A stretch of 64,000 nucleotides of DNA from Microbacterium azadirachtae (GCF_000956545.1 NZ_JYIT01000085.1:186001-250000); one strand, 5' to 3'; positions 8,646 to 17,730 are shown, counted from the first letter of the stretch. Program-made: numbers and translations. Notes: a model not told the origin generated them from the letters alone.

Positions 8646-9451
8646 ACCGTGGACTCCTCGAGGAACTCCTGCTGGCGCTTGTGCTTGCGACGGTCGAAGA
8701 GGAGCGACAGGCACGCGGCGGCGAAGTACAGCACGATCAGGATCCCCGCGAGCATGAGCATGCTGACGACGTCGGCGGCCGGCGTCGCGAGCGCGGCGAA
8801 CAGGCAGGCGATGAGGATCGCGATCCGCCAGGCCTTCAGGATCGCGCGGCCCGACATGATGCCGGCGAAGTTCAGCGCCACCAGGAAGACCGGGATGATG
8901 AACGAGACGCCGATCACGATCATCAGCTTGAAGATGAAGTCGTAGTACTCCTGCGCGCTGTAGAGGTTGTCCGCGCCTTCGGGCGTGAAGCCCGCCATCA
9001 GCAGAATGATGTGCGGCATGACCAGCACGCCGACCCAGCAACCTGCGAAGAAGAGCGGCACAGCGGCGCCGACGAATCCGATCGTGTACCGGATCTCCTT
9101 CTTCGTGAGGCCGGGCATGATGAATGCCCAGAGCTGCCAGAGCCAAATCGGCGCAGACAGGAAGATTCCGATCGAGAAGGCGAGTCTCATGCGCAGGTCG
9201 AAGGGCGCCGTCACCGAGTTGAAGGTGAAGCCGACCAGTGCGTGAGGACGGATCTTCGCCACTTCGTGGATCGGTGCAGTCACGAAGTCGAGGATCGGGT
9301 CCGTGATGAAGAAGGCGACGATCATGCCGACGAGCAGCGCCCCGGCGGCGATGACGAGCCGCCGTCGCAACTCGATGAGATGCCCCGCAAGGGGCATGGT
9401 GCTGTCGCGACGCGGCTTTCGGCCCTTCGTCGCGGGTGACACGTCGGTCAC
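8642..9451 (-). CDS. tatC: Sec-independent protein translocase TatC
   Basis: 269 residues with six membrane helices and the TatC hallmark near the N-terminus (HLIELRRRL). The E is the residue that contacts the twin-arginine signal. TatC is the receptor of the Tat system, which exports folded proteins. The start is taken as GTG at 9451; a shorter ATG start at MPLAGHL is possible but would leave fewer residues before the first helix. tatA ends 5 nt upstream, and the helicase start overlaps the tatC stop. Confidence 0.97.
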   Translation of the reverse strand: MTDVSPATKGRKPRRDSTMPLAGHLIELRRRLVIAAGALLVGMIVAFFITDPILDFVTAPIHEVAKIRPHALVGFTFNSVTAPFDLRMRLAFSIGIFLSAPIWLWQLWAFIMPGLTKKEIRYTIGFVGAAVPLFFAGCWVGVLVMPHIILLMAGFTPEGADNLYSAQEYYDFIFKLMIVIGVSFIIPVFLVALNFAGIMSGRAILKAWRIAILIACLFAALATPAADVVSMLMLAGILIVLYFAAACLSLLFDRRKHKRQQEFLEESTV

Positions 9452-9456
9452 GCCTG

Positions 9457-9747
9457 TCAGCGCTGCGTACCGGCGTCGTGCGGCGGGGTGACGGCCGTGG
9501 TGTCCGCAGACGTGTTCTGGACCGGCGTGGGCAGCGCGGTCGTGGCCGGAGCCTGCGTCTGCGCGGCAGGAGCGTCGTTCGCGGCGGCAGCCGCGTCCTC
9601 GTCCTTCATGGCCTTCATCTCACCCTTGAAGACGCGGGCGGACTGGCCCATGCTCTTCGCGAGAGCGGGAAGCTTGGCCGCGCCGAACAGGAGCAGGATG
9701 ACGGCGAGGATGATGACGAGGTGCCATCCGTTGAGCCCGGCGAACAT
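9457..9747 (-). CDS. tatA: Sec-independent protein translocase TatA
   Basis: 96 residues beginning MFAGLNGWHLVIILAV, the usual TatA start with one short membrane helix (about 9-25). FGAAKLPALAKSMGQSARVFK follows as the amphipathic helix, and then an acidic, Ala/Thr/Pro-rich tail. TatA oligomers form the translocation assembly with TatC. The ATG at 9747 has GGGAG six bases upstream. A TAGACT -10 at 9782-9787 overlaps the end of pafC, so tatA probably has its own promoter within the operon. Confidence 0.97.
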   Translation of the reverse strand: MFAGLNGWHLVIILAVILLLFGAAKLPALAKSMGQSARVFKGEMKAMKDEDAAAAANDAPAAQTQAPATTALPTPVQNTSADTTAVTPPHDAGTQR

Positions 9748-9781
9748 GATGATCTCCCTTGATGGTTCGGGTGTTCCGCAC

Positions 9782-9787
9782 AGTCTA
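9782..9787 (-). promoter_or_regulatory. tatA -10 hexamer
   Basis: TAGACT on the minus strand overlaps the pafC stop codon and sits 34 nt before the tatA start. With the GGGAG ribosome binding site this gives a short ordinary leader. No clear -35 is seen. Confidence 0.5.
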
Positions 9788-10777
9788 CCGTGACTGCGGG
9801 GTGGTTTGTTCGGAGTACAGCGCAAGACCTGCGTTCGCCCACTCGCGCGCGGCGCAGCGGGCGGCCGACGGCTCGAGGATCTCGACCGCGCCGCCGAAGC
9901 GGGCAGCCAGGCGCTTGAGGCTGAGCGGGTCCCCGACGTGCAGTGTCGCCGTCATGGTGCTCCCGTCGACGACCGCCTCGGCGCGCAGGAGATAGTCCCG
10001 CAGCAGCGGAGCCAGGCGCTCGGGGAAGCGGATGACCGCCTGATCGCTCTCGCCGTCCCCCGCGAACAGCTCCGGGACGGGCTCGTCGCCGTGCGTGATG
10101 GGGATGTCGGTCAGGTGGGGCTCGCTGACGCGGTCGAGGTGGAAGGTCCGCATCGCCCGCCGCAGATGGCACCAGCCCTGCAGATACCACTGCCCGTTGG
10201 TGATGAGCACGGTGACCGGATCGACCGTGCGCGTCGTTGGTGCCGCATCGGGCGCACGGTAGGTGAACGCCACCGCGACGTGCTCCTTCAGGGCCGTCGA
10301 CACGACAGTGCGCACCTCGTCCACCGGTCCCGGGGCGACGATGACGTCGGCAGGGAGCCCGGCGGCGCCGCGCGACAGCTTCGCGATGAGCCCCTGCACC
10401 ACCGCCGACGAGGCGACACCCGGCACCGCCGAGGCCAGCTGCAGCCCCGCGACGAGCGCGGCCGCCTCCCGAGCCGTGAACTTCGGCACCCGGCGCAGGC
10501 CCACATCGTTGGTGATCTCGATGATGCCCTGCTCGTCGAGCAGATCCCAGTTGATGTCGAACAGCTCCTGCGGCGCCTGCCAGTAGCCCTCATCGCCGGG
10601 CAGGCCGATCACGGTGAGCTTCTCGACCATCGCCCGCATCTGAGCCTCGGTCATGTCGAACTCCGCCGCGGCCTCCGCGAGGGAGACCTCGCCGCGCTCG
10701 AGGAGGTACGGCACGAGGGTCAGATACGCGCGCACGCGATCCGAGCTGAGGAGGGGCCTGCGCTGCTGCGCCATCAT
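9785..10777 (-). CDS. pafC: WYL-domain transcriptional regulator PafC
   Basis: 330 residues: an N-terminal winged HTH region (about 10-75), a central WYL domain (about 155-225, with GQWYLQGWC), and a C-terminal WCX region. PafC pairs with PafB to form the heterodimeric activator of the RecA/LexA-independent DNA-damage response in mycobacteria. The start overlaps the pafB stop by 4 nt. Two ATGs lie in a row (MMAQQ); the first is used. Adjacency to pafB and tatA matches the mycobacterial order. Confidence 0.93.
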   Translation of the reverse strand: MMAQQRRPLLSSDRVRAYLTLVPYLLERGEVSLAEAAAEFDMTEAQMRAMVEKLTVIGLPGDEGYWQAPQELFDINWDLLDEQGIIEITNDVGLRRVPKFTAREAAALVAGLQLASAVPGVASSAVVQGLIAKLSRGAAGLPADVIVAPGPVDEVRTVVSTALKEHVAVAFTYRAPDAAPTTRTVDPVTVLITNGQWYLQGWCHLRRAMRTFHLDRVSEPHLTDIPITHGDEPVPELFAGDGESDQAVIRFPERLAPLLRDYLLRAEAVVDGSTMTATLHVGDPLSLKRLAARFGGAVEILEPSAARCAAREWANAGLALYSEQTTPQSR

Positions 10778-11760
10778 TCACCGCCCTTCGCATCGGCGTG
10801 CGCCGACGCCGTCGCCTGCAGGCGCGCGATCACCGCGTCGCGCAGCACGGCCGGCTCGACCACTCGCACCTCGGGTCCGTAGGACGCCAGCTCGTCGGCG
10901 AGGATGTGCAGGTCCACGTACGGGACGCGGATCCCCTGCACCGCCGGCTCGGCGCGCCGCCCCAACCGCAGCGCCGCCTCGGTTCCGGGGGTGATCTCCA
11001 GCAATGCCGAATGCGCGTCGGCCACGGCCTGCAGACTCGCGAGCGCACGCTCCCCCGCGCCCTCGCGGAGCTCGGCGGCGAAGCCCTCGGAGGTCACGGT
11101 CACATCACCGACGATCCGAGTGAGCAGGAACATCCTGTCGCCGTCGGCGTCGATGTCGCGCCCGAAGACGTGCCAGCGCGCCTCGTACTCGACCAGGGCG
11201 AGAGGTTGCACGCGACGGCGCCGGGGCGCCCCCTCCCCTGGCTTCAGATAGTCGAACGCGACGGCCACGCTCCGCTCGATCGCACCCTGCAGCGGCGCGA
11301 AGGCGGCGTCACGCGCGGTGATGCGGGGCGCGAAGCCGATGATCGGCTCGTCCACGTCGATGCCGAGCGCACGGATCTTGCGGACGCCGGCCTGCGCGTC
11401 CGCAGACAGCGACTCCTCGCTCCACACGCTGCCTGCGAGACGCAGCACCGCGAGCTCGGCCGGGGTGAACTCGATGTCGACCGGGAGGTCGTATTCCGCC
11501 TTCGGAATGCGATAGCGGGCCTCGCGGAGGTCGTTGGGGTCGGCGTGGTCGCCGAGCGTCTCGATCGGGATGCCGAGCGCGCGGAGCTCCTCCTTGTCGC
11601 GCTCGAACATCTTGTCGAGGGCGTCCGCCTTGCCTTCGGCACGCTGCCGGTAACCGGAGACCGAGGCGAGGATCTGCTGCTTGGTGAGGCCGATCTCCGT
11701 CGCCATCAGCGCCACGACGAGGTTCGTCAGGCGCTCCTCCGCGGGGATCCGTGCCGCCAT
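10774..11760 (-). CDS. pafB: WYL-domain transcriptional regulator PafB
   Basis: 328 residues beginning MAARIPAEERLTNLVVALMA, with LTKQQILASVSGY in the HTH, which is the typical PafB N-terminus. A WYL domain follows (about 155-215) and then a C-terminal ligand-sensing extension. With PafC it activates recA and other repair genes after DNA damage; the WYL domain is thought to sense a nucleic-acid signal. Its ATG directly follows the TAG stop of the FKBP gene (zero spacing), so the pair is translationally coupled. The Pup ligase gene pafA, the usual neighbour, is not here. Confidence 0.93.
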   Translation of the reverse strand: MAARIPAEERLTNLVVALMATEIGLTKQQILASVSGYRQRAEGKADALDKMFERDKEELRALGIPIETLGDHADPNDLREARYRIPKAEYDLPVDIEFTPAELAVLRLAGSVWSEESLSADAQAGVRKIRALGIDVDEPIIGFAPRITARDAAFAPLQGAIERSVAVAFDYLKPGEGAPRRRRVQPLALVEYEARWHVFGRDIDADGDRMFLLTRIVGDVTVTSEGFAAELREGAGERALASLQAVADAHSALLEITPGTEAALRLGRRAEPAVQGIRVPYVDLHILADELASYGPEVRVVEPAVLRDAVIARLQATASAHADAKGGE

Positions 11761-12648
11761 CTACTGCCCCGAGGAGGCGGACGCGGAGGTGTCCACGCCG
11801 AGGATGTCGACGACGATCGCCTGGGTGCCGGCCCCGTCCGACCCGGTGCCCTGGCTCGCGTCAGCAGGCGGGATCACGAGGAGGACCTGGGATCCGACCG
11901 TCTGGCCCGCGAGCTCCGCACCGGAGATCGCGACCGCCTGCGTGTCCCAGGTGGACTTGAGCACCTTGCGGGTGTCCCAGTCCACGCTCGTGAGCTGGAC
12001 GCGCAGGACGTCGTTCTTGGTGACCTTCGGTCCGTCGCCGCGGATGAGCGTCTGCGTGACCTGCTTGGCGGGCTTCTTGGCGTCGGGGATGATGATGCCC
12101 GGGCGCCCGTCGGGCGCGCGGACGACCGTGGGCAGCCCCAGGGCGTCGTTGTACACCAGCGAGCCTTCGGCGTGCGGCAGGAAGACCTTCTGCACGTCGA
12201 CGATGCCGACCGTCGCGGCGTCCGCGAAGGTGCCGGCGGGGAAGCCGACGAGAAGTCGCGACCCCTCGGTCGCGCACTGCACGGCGGAGGCGAACTCCTT
12301 TGACTGCGACATGAGGGTGGCGACGTCGGAGGACGCGCCGATCCGCTGCCCCGTGGCTCCGTTGTAGACGACGACGTTCGCGGCGAACGGCTGGCTGGCC
12401 GCCGTGATCTGCGTCCCCTTGCCGACGATGAGGTCGTCCACGCTCAGCTTCGGGACCTTGGTCGGGGTGTCGAGCTTCACCTTGGGCTCGGAGCCGAAGT
12501 CTCCTTCGACCGTCACGGAGCTCTTCAGCCCCGACGAGGTCGGCTGCGTCGGGCAGGCCTTCCCGGCGAACGAGGGGCCTGCGGAGCAGCCGGCCAGCGC
12601 GAGGGCGGCGAGGCCGAGGGTGATCAGAGCAGCGGCAGTCTTACGCAC
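11761..12648 (-). CDS. FKBP-type peptidyl-prolyl isomerase lipoprotein
   Basis: 295 residues from the GTG at 12648. The signal peptide carries a lipobox LALAGC (about residues 15-20), so this should be a membrane-anchored extracytoplasmic lipoprotein. After it come two FKBP-like regions: a degenerate first one (about 35-165), and a second (about 185-275) with QLTSVDWDTRKVLKSTW and VGSQVLLVIPP. Such proteins fold exported substrates, consistent with tat and lnt downstream. TAGACT ends seven bases before the GTG, and GGAG also lies there, so the transcript may be leaderless or very short-leadered. Confidence 0.88.
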   Translation of the reverse strand: MRKTAAALITLGLAALALAGCSAGPSFAGKACPTQPTSSGLKSSVTVEGDFGSEPKVKLDTPTKVPKLSVDDLIVGKGTQITAASQPFAANVVVYNGATGQRIGASSDVATLMSQSKEFASAVQCATEGSRLLVGFPAGTFADAATVGIVDVQKVFLPHAEGSLVYNDALGLPTVVRAPDGRPGIIIPDAKKPAKQVTQTLIRGDGPKVTKNDVLRVQLTSVDWDTRKVLKSTWDTQAVAISGAELAGQTVGSQVLLVIPPADASQGTGSDGAGTQAIVVDILGVDTSASASSGQ

Positions 12649-12658
12649 GCGCTCCAGT

Positions 12659-13690
12659 CTATGCGGACGGATCGCCCGCCTCGGCCCCTTCGGCATCCGC
12701 GTCGCGCGATGCGGCGAGGCGCGCGCCGCCGGCGGCCCGCTGCGCCTCCCGGACGCGCTTGCGCAGGTTCTTGTCGGTGATCTCGCGATCCCCGACGGCA
12801 CCAGGCGTCCACAGCTCCACGTCCTCGTCGCCGTAAGACGCCTTCTTCGCGGCGCGGCGCTTGACGTCGGGCGGGATCGCGCCGGGCGCGAGTCGCCGGG
12901 CCGTGATCAGGAAGCCGGTGTGCGCGACCATGCGGTGATCCGGACGCACGGCGAGGCCCTCGACGTGCCAGCCGCGCACCATCGTCTCCGACGCCTCGGG
13001 CTCGGTGAACAGCCCCGTCCCGCGCACGTACTCCGCGACGCGCGACAGCTGCGTGGCCGTCGCGACGTAGCAGAGCACGACGCCGCCCGGGGCGAGCGCC
13101 TCGGCGACGACGTCGATGCACTCCCACGGCGCCAGCATGTCGAGCACTACGCGGTCGACCGTTCCCGGCTCGAACACGGCGCCGAGCTCCTCCTGCAGAT
13201 CGCCCACGACGATCCGCCAGGAGTCCGGGAGCTCGCCCAGGAACGTCTCGACGTTCGCGCTGGCGACCTCGGCGAAGTCGTCCCGGCGCTCGAACGAGAC
13301 CAGCCGACCGGTCGGGCCGATCGCACGCAGGAGCGAGAGCGAGAGCGCTCCGGACCCGACCCCCGCCTCGACGACGGTCGCGCCGGGGAAGATGTCCGCC
13401 TGGGTCACGATCTGCGCGGCGTCCTTCGGGTACACGATCGCGGCGCCGCGCGGCATCGACATCACGAAGTCCCGCAGCAGGGGACGCAGGGCCAGGTACT
13501 CGTTGCCTGAGCTGTTCTCCACGACGGATCCGTCGGGGAGGCCGATCAGGTCGCGATGCCGCAGCACGCCGTGGTGGGTGTGCAGCTCGCCGTCCTCACG
13601 AAGCGTGATCGTGTGCATCCGCCCCTTGGGGCCGGTCAGCTGGACGCGGTCGCCCTCGCGGAACGGCCCGCTCGGCCTCTGCGCGGTCAC
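12659..13690 (-). CDS. trmI: tRNA (adenine-N1)-methyltransferase TrmI
   Basis: 343 residues. An N-terminal TrmI domain with FREGDRVQLTGPKGR (about 9-23) is followed by a Rossmann-fold SAM-binding domain with EAGVGSGALS (about 118-127), as in Rv2118c of M. tuberculosis, which makes m1A58 in tRNA. A charged Ala/Glu tail follows. The start is GTG at 13690, overlapping the HAD stop as GTGA. In proteasome-bearing actinobacteria mpa/arc usually follows trmI; here the FKBP gene does. Confidence 0.94.
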   Translation of the reverse strand: MTAQRPSGPFREGDRVQLTGPKGRMHTITLREDGELHTHHGVLRHRDLIGLPDGSVVENSSGNEYLALRPLLRDFVMSMPRGAAIVYPKDAAQIVTQADIFPGATVVEAGVGSGALSLSLLRAIGPTGRLVSFERRDDFAEVASANVETFLGELPDSWRIVVGDLQEELGAVFEPGTVDRVVLDMLAPWECIDVVAEALAPGGVVLCYVATATQLSRVAEYVRGTGLFTEPEASETMVRGWHVEGLAVRPDHRMVAHTGFLITARRLAPGAIPPDVKRRAAKKASYGDEDVELWTPGAVGDREITDKNLRKRVREAQRAAGGARLAASRDADAEGAEAGDPSA

Positions 13691-14373
13691 AGCGCGGCCT
13701 CCGCACGGAGCGAGCGGACACGGGCGAACTCGGTGACGAGGTCGTCGACTCCGCGGCCGGCGAGCGTTCCCCAGATCGCGTCGGCCCCGAGGCCGTCCAG
13801 CTCGACGATGTGCGGGATGCCGATCGCCACCGCACGGGCGGACAGCGCCGCCTGAAGACCGGTCGGCGAGTCCTCGAGCGCCACCGTGTCGGCGATGTCG
13901 ACACCGAGGGCCTCCGCCGCCTGCAGGTAAGGATCCGCGAAAGGCTTCGGCCGCTCCACGTCATCGCCTCCGACGATCACATCGAAGGCGTCGAAGCCGA
14001 TCAGCGACACGATGTCCTCCGCCATCCGGCGCAGCGACATCGTCACGAGCGCGGTGCGGACGCCCTGCGCGCGCAGGTCCTGCAGCAGTTCTCTGGCGCC
14101 GGGGCGGAAGGGCACTCCGTCCTGCTGGAGGCGCACACGGACGCGCTCGGTCAGCTCGTCGACGATCTCCTGCGCGCCCATCCGCACGCCCGCGCCCTGG
14201 AGGATGATCGCGCTGTCGATCAGACCGCTGCCGACCAGCTGGAGAGCCTGCTCATGAGACCAGGTGCCGCCGAACGACTCGACGAGGTCGGTCTCGGCGT
14301 CCATCCAGTACGGTTCGGTGTCGACAAGGGTTCCGTCCATGTCCCAGAGGACCGCGCGAGGATGCTGATTCAC
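13687..14373 (-). CDS. HAD-family phosphatase (beta-phosphoglucomutase-like)
   Basis: 228 residues with HAD motif I D11-MDGT15 (WDMDGTLVDTEPYW), motif II in VTMS, the Lys of RPKPFADPY, and motif IV EDSPTGLQAA. The alpha-helical cap sits after motif I, as in beta-phosphoglucomutase or 2-deoxyglucose-6-phosphate phosphatases. It probably dephosphorylates a sugar phosphate; the substrate is unknown. The start is GTG at 14373 with TACGAT six bases upstream and no separate Shine-Dalgarno, so a leaderless mRNA is likely. It is co-transcribed with trmI. Confidence 0.9.
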   Translation of the reverse strand: MNQHPRAVLWDMDGTLVDTEPYWMDAETDLVESFGGTWSHEQALQLVGSGLIDSAIILQGAGVRMGAQEIVDELTERVRVRLQQDGVPFRPGARELLQDLRAQGVRTALVTMSLRRMAEDIVSLIGFDAFDVIVGGDDVERPKPFADPYLQAAEALGVDIADTVALEDSPTGLQAALSARAVAIGIPHIVELDGLGADAIWGTLAGRGVDDLVTEFARVRSLRAEAAL

Positions 14374-14464
14374 TCCCCCATCGTACCGGCGTGCCGCCCC
14401 TCATCCTGAGGCAGGACTAGCCTGGACGGAACACGCGGCGCAGGTCGCCGCAGGAAGGAACACC

Positions 14465-15316
14465 GTGCAGGTACTCGGATCCCGGATCCTCGTCGCCGCC
14501 TTCGACGGCTGGAACGACGCTGGCGAGGCCGCGTCGGCCGCCGCAGAGCAGATCGACGACGGCGGATACGACCTCGTGCACGCGGTGGACCCCGAGCTGT
14601 ACTTCGACTACCAGTGGGCGCGGCCGACGCTGGAGCGCGACCAGGAGGGCAACCGCAGCCTGCGCTGGCCCGCCGCACGCATGCAGCGGCCGAAGGGCGT
14701 CGCCGACGACGCCGAGCCCCGGCTTTGGCTGCTCACCGGCACCGAGCCGGCGCGCGCCTGGCAGGCGTTCAGCGCCGAGTTCATCGACTCGGCCCTGAGC
14801 GAGGACATCACGGGCTTCGTCACGCTCGGAGCCATGCTCTCGGACGTGCCGCACACGCGGCCGATCTCGATCTTCGCCTCGAGCGAGAACGCCGAGGTGC
14901 GCGACGCGCTCGGGATCGAGCGATCCAGCTACGAGGGCCCGATCGGCATCCTCTCCGCGCTCGACCACGCCGCGGAGCAGGCCGGCATCCCCGCACTGTC
15001 GCTGTGGGCGAACGTGCCGCACTACGTCCAGACCGGCGGCGCGTCGCCCAAGGCGACGCTGGCGCTGCTGGACCGCCTGCACGAGGTCACGGGCGTCGAC
15101 GTGCCCCGGGGCACCCTCGCCACCGAGGCGGCCATGTGGGAGGCCACGATCGACGCCGCCGCGGCCGAGGATGAGGAGATGGCCGTCTACATCGCGCAGC
15201 TCGAGGCCAAGCGCGACACCTGGGACTCGCCGGACGCGTCGGGCGAGGCCATCGCGCAGGCGTTCGAGCGGTTCTTCCGGCGCAACGGCGAAGGCCCCGG
15301 CGACCACAAGCGCTGA
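14465..15316 (+). CDS. PAC2-family (proteasome assembly chaperone-like) protein
   Basis: 283 residues, opening VQVLGSRILVAAFDGWNDAG and matching the PAC2 family (Rv2125-like) found across actinobacteria. The fold resembles the eukaryotic proteasome assembly chaperone 2 and archaeal PbaB; the bacterial function is unknown. Rv2125 in mycobacteria lies near the proteasome locus, and here the gene again sits beside the trmI-pafBC block. The start is GTG at 14465 with GGAAGGA upstream; TAGCCT at 14418-14423 is a candidate -10. Confidence 0.88.
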   Translation: MQVLGSRILVAAFDGWNDAGEAASAAAEQIDDGGYDLVHAVDPELYFDYQWARPTLERDQEGNRSLRWPAARMQRPKGVADDAEPRLWLLTGTEPARAWQAFSAEFIDSALSEDITGFVTLGAMLSDVPHTRPISIFASSENAEVRDALGIERSSYEGPIGILSALDHAAEQAGIPALSLWANVPHYVQTGGASPKATLALLDRLHEVTGVDVPRGTLATEAAMWEATIDAAAAEDEEMAVYIAQLEAKRDTWDSPDASGEAIAQAFERFFRRNGEGPGDHKR

Positions 15317-15347
15317 TTCGCCGCCGTGCGCTCGGCCGTAGCTCCCG

Positions 15348-16172
15348 TCAGGGCTTGATCACGCCCATCGCGAGCAGCACGATCAGCACGACGCCGAGCA
15401 GGATCCGGTAGATCACGAACGGCAGGAAGCTGCGCTGCGAGATCCAGCGCATGAAGAACGCGATGACACCCAGGCCCACGACGAAAGCGATGCCGGTCGC
15501 CGCGAGCGTCTCGCCCGCCGAGAACACGCTCGGCTCGCCGATGCTCTTGACCGCCTGATAGACGCCGGAACCGATGACCGCGGGGATCGCGAGCAGGAAG
15601 GCGTAGCGGGCCGCGGCCTCGCGCTCATAGCCGAGCAGGAGCCCCGCCGTGATCGTGCCCCCGGAGCGGGAGACGCCGGGGATGAGCGCCAGCGACTGCG
15701 CGAGACCGTAGACGACGCCGTGCCCGAGGGTCAGATCCTTGAGCGTGCGCTTGCGCGCACCGATCGCGTCGGCGACGCCGAGGAGCACGCCGAACACGAT
15801 CAGCATGATCGCGACGAGCCACAGCGAGCGGAACACCGTCTCGATCTGGTCCTTGAACACGAGTCCCAGCACGACGATCGGGATGCTGCCGATGATGATC
15901 AGCCAGCCCATCCGCGCATCGGGGTCGTTCCTCGGGATCCGTCCGATCAGCGCCGACCACCAGCGGCTGACGATGCGGACGATGTCGCGCCAGAAGAACA
16001 CCACGACGGCGGCCTCCGTGCCGATCTGCGTGATCGCGGTGAACGCCGCCCCCGGATCCTGTGCGCTCGGCAGGAACGCGCCGACGATGCGCAGATGCGC
16101 GCTCGAGGAGATCGGCAGGAACTCGGTGAGTCCCTGGACGATCCCGAGGAAGATGGCTTCGAGAAGGTGCAT
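15348..16172 (-). CDS. uppP: undecaprenyl-diphosphate phosphatase
   Basis: 274 residues with eight membrane segments and the BacA/UppP signatures: VQGLTEFLPISSSAHL near the N-terminus, containing the catalytic Glu, and PGVSRSGGTITAGL in the middle. The enzyme recycles undecaprenyl diphosphate to the monophosphate carrier used for peptidoglycan and other wall polymers, and it gives basal bacitracin resistance. It converges on the PAC2 gene and lies downstream of the M20 peptidase gene with a 62-nt gap. Confidence 0.97.
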   Translation of the reverse strand: MHLLEAIFLGIVQGLTEFLPISSSAHLRIVGAFLPSAQDPGAAFTAITQIGTEAAVVVFFWRDIVRIVSRWWSALIGRIPRNDPDARMGWLIIIGSIPIVVLGLVFKDQIETVFRSLWLVAIMLIVFGVLLGVADAIGARKRTLKDLTLGHGVVYGLAQSLALIPGVSRSGGTITAGLLLGYEREAAARYAFLLAIPAVIGSGVYQAVKSIGEPSVFSAGETLAATGIAFVVGLGVIAFFMRWISQRSFLPFVIYRILLGVVLIVLLAMGVIKP

Positions 16173-16234
16173 GGCTGGCTTTCGCGTGGGGCGCGGGCTC
16201 GCGCGGTCAGTCGTGGTGGGCGGGCGGCGCGGTC

Positions 16235-17536
16235 TCAGTACGTGCGCAGGAGATCGGTCAGCACGCGCTGCCCGAAGACGAGGGAGTCGATCGGAACGCG
16301 CTCGTCGACCCCGTGGAACATGCCGGTGAAGTCGAGGTCGGCGGGCAGCCGGAGCGGGGCGAAGCCGTAGCCCGTGATGCCCAGGAACGCGAGCGCCTTG
16401 TTGTCGGTGCCCGCGCCGAGCAGATACGGGATCACCGGCACGCCCGGATCGTGACGCCCCAGGGCCGCCACCATCGCGTCGACGAGGTCGCCGGCGAAGG
16501 GCGTCTCCATGCCGATGTCCTGCACGACCATCTCCAGCTCGACGTCGTCCCCCACGAGCTCGCGGAGCTGCGCCAGCACCTCGTCCTCCATGCCGGGGAT
16601 GACCCGCACGTCGATGAGGGCCTCGGCACGCTCCGGGATCACGTTGTGCTTGTAGCCGGCTTGCAGCACGGTCGGGTTCGTCGTGGTGCGCAGCGTGGAG
16701 CGGAGGAACGCCTCCGCGGGGCCCGCCGCGGCGGCGAGGGCGTCCGGATCCTCGACGGGCAGCCCGGTGAGCGCGCTCATGCGCTGCAGGAACTCACGGG
16801 TCGTGTCGGTCAGCCGGATCGGCCACTGCGTGCGCCCGATCGCGGCGACGGCCTCGGCGAGCTTCGTCACGGCGTTGTCGGGGTGGAAGCGACTGCCGTG
16901 CCCGGCACGTCCCGTCGCGATCAGGCGGATCCACAGCAGGGCCTTCTCCCCCACCTGCAGAAGGTACGCGCGCTGGTCGCCCACGGGGATCGAGTAACCC
17001 CCGACCTCGCTGATCGCCTCGGTGGCGCCCGCGAACCATTCCGGCCGGTTCTGGACGACGAGGGCGGAGCCCTCGACGCCGCCGTTCTCCTCGTCGGCGA
17101 AGAACACCAGGATGAGGTCGCGCTCCGGCTGCTCGCCGGCGCGAAGGATCTCGGCCACGGACGTGAGGATCATCGCATCCATGTTCTTCATGTCCACGGC
17201 TCCCCGTCCCCAGAGCATGCCGTCCTGCACGACGCCGGCGAACGGATCCACGCTCCAGTCGCCCGCCATCGCCGGCACCACGTCGAGATGTCCATGCACG
17301 ACGAGCGCCGGCTTGTCGCGATCGCGACCGGGCACGCGCGCCATCACGTTGGTGCGGCGCGGGATCGGCTCGTAGTACTCGGGCTCGAGCCCAAGCGACT
17401 CCAGGTACGCACCGACGTACTCGGCGGCCTCGCGTTCGCCCTTCGCGTCCCCACCGCCGAAGTTGGAGGTGTCGAAGCGGATGAGGTCGGCGGCGATCCG
17501 CGCGACCTCGGGAAGTTCGGCATCCGGCTGGGGCAT
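16235..17536 (-). CDS. M20-family metallopeptidase
   Basis: 433 residues with the zinc-binding motifs of the M20/ArgE/DapE family: HGHLDVVP (about 79-86), GRGAVDMKN (about 109-117, bridging Asp) and FADEENGG (about 144-151, catalytic Glu), with a dimerisation domain inserted at about 195-320. These cytoplasmic enzymes cleave acylated amino acids or di- and tripeptides; the exact substrate cannot be read. The ATG at 17536 is preceded by TAGCCT at a six-base distance (17543-17548), with no Shine-Dalgarno, so it is probably leaderless. Confidence 0.93.
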   Translation of the reverse strand: MPQPDAELPEVARIAADLIRFDTSNFGGGDAKGEREAAEYVGAYLESLGLEPEYYEPIPRRTNVMARVPGRDRDKPALVVHGHLDVVPAMAGDWSVDPFAGVVQDGMLWGRGAVDMKNMDAMILTSVAEILRAGEQPERDLILVFFADEENGGVEGSALVVQNRPEWFAGATEAISEVGGYSIPVGDQRAYLLQVGEKALLWIRLIATGRAGHGSRFHPDNAVTKLAEAVAAIGRTQWPIRLTDTTREFLQRMSALTGLPVEDPDALAAAAGPAEAFLRSTLRTTTNPTVLQAGYKHNVIPERAEALIDVRVIPGMEDEVLAQLRELVGDDVELEMVVQDIGMETPFAGDLVDAMVAALGRHDPGVPVIPYLLGAGTDNKALAFLGITGYGFAPLRLPADLDFTGMFHGVDERVPIDSLVFGQRVLTDLLRTY

Positions 17537-17583
17537 GCGACAAGGCTATCGAACCCGCACGACGCGCCCGACGTGCGGTGCGG

Positions 17584-17613
17584 TTAGAGGCGACCTCCGG
17601 AACGTGATAGTGT
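17584..17613 (+). promoter_or_regulatory. candidate tRNA-Leu promoter
   Basis: TTAGAG (17584-17589) and TAGTGT (17608-17613) are separated by 18 bp and lie 32 bp before the mature tRNA 5' end. The -35 is weak; the -10 fits the actinobacterial TANNNT form. Confidence 0.45.
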
Positions 17614-17645
17614 CATTCCTCGGTTGGGAACAGCCGAAAACACCA

Positions 17646-17730
17646 GCGCGGGTGGCGGAATAGGTAGACGCGCTAGCTTGAGGTGCTAGTGCCCGCATAG
17701 GGCGTGGGGGTTCAAGTCCCCCCTCGCGCA
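17646..17730 (+). tRNA. tRNA-Leu (anticodon GAG)
   Basis: 85-nt class II tRNA. The acceptor stem GCGCGGG (17646-17652) pairs with 17723-17729, including one G-U pair, and A17730 is the discriminator. The anticodon stem is CGCTAGC/GCTAGTG around loop TTGAGGT, giving anticodon GAG at 17680-17682, which reads CUC/CUU. A long variable arm and the T-loop GTTCAAGTC follow. CCA is not encoded. A strong hairpin terminator follows at 17741-17772. Confidence 0.96.
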
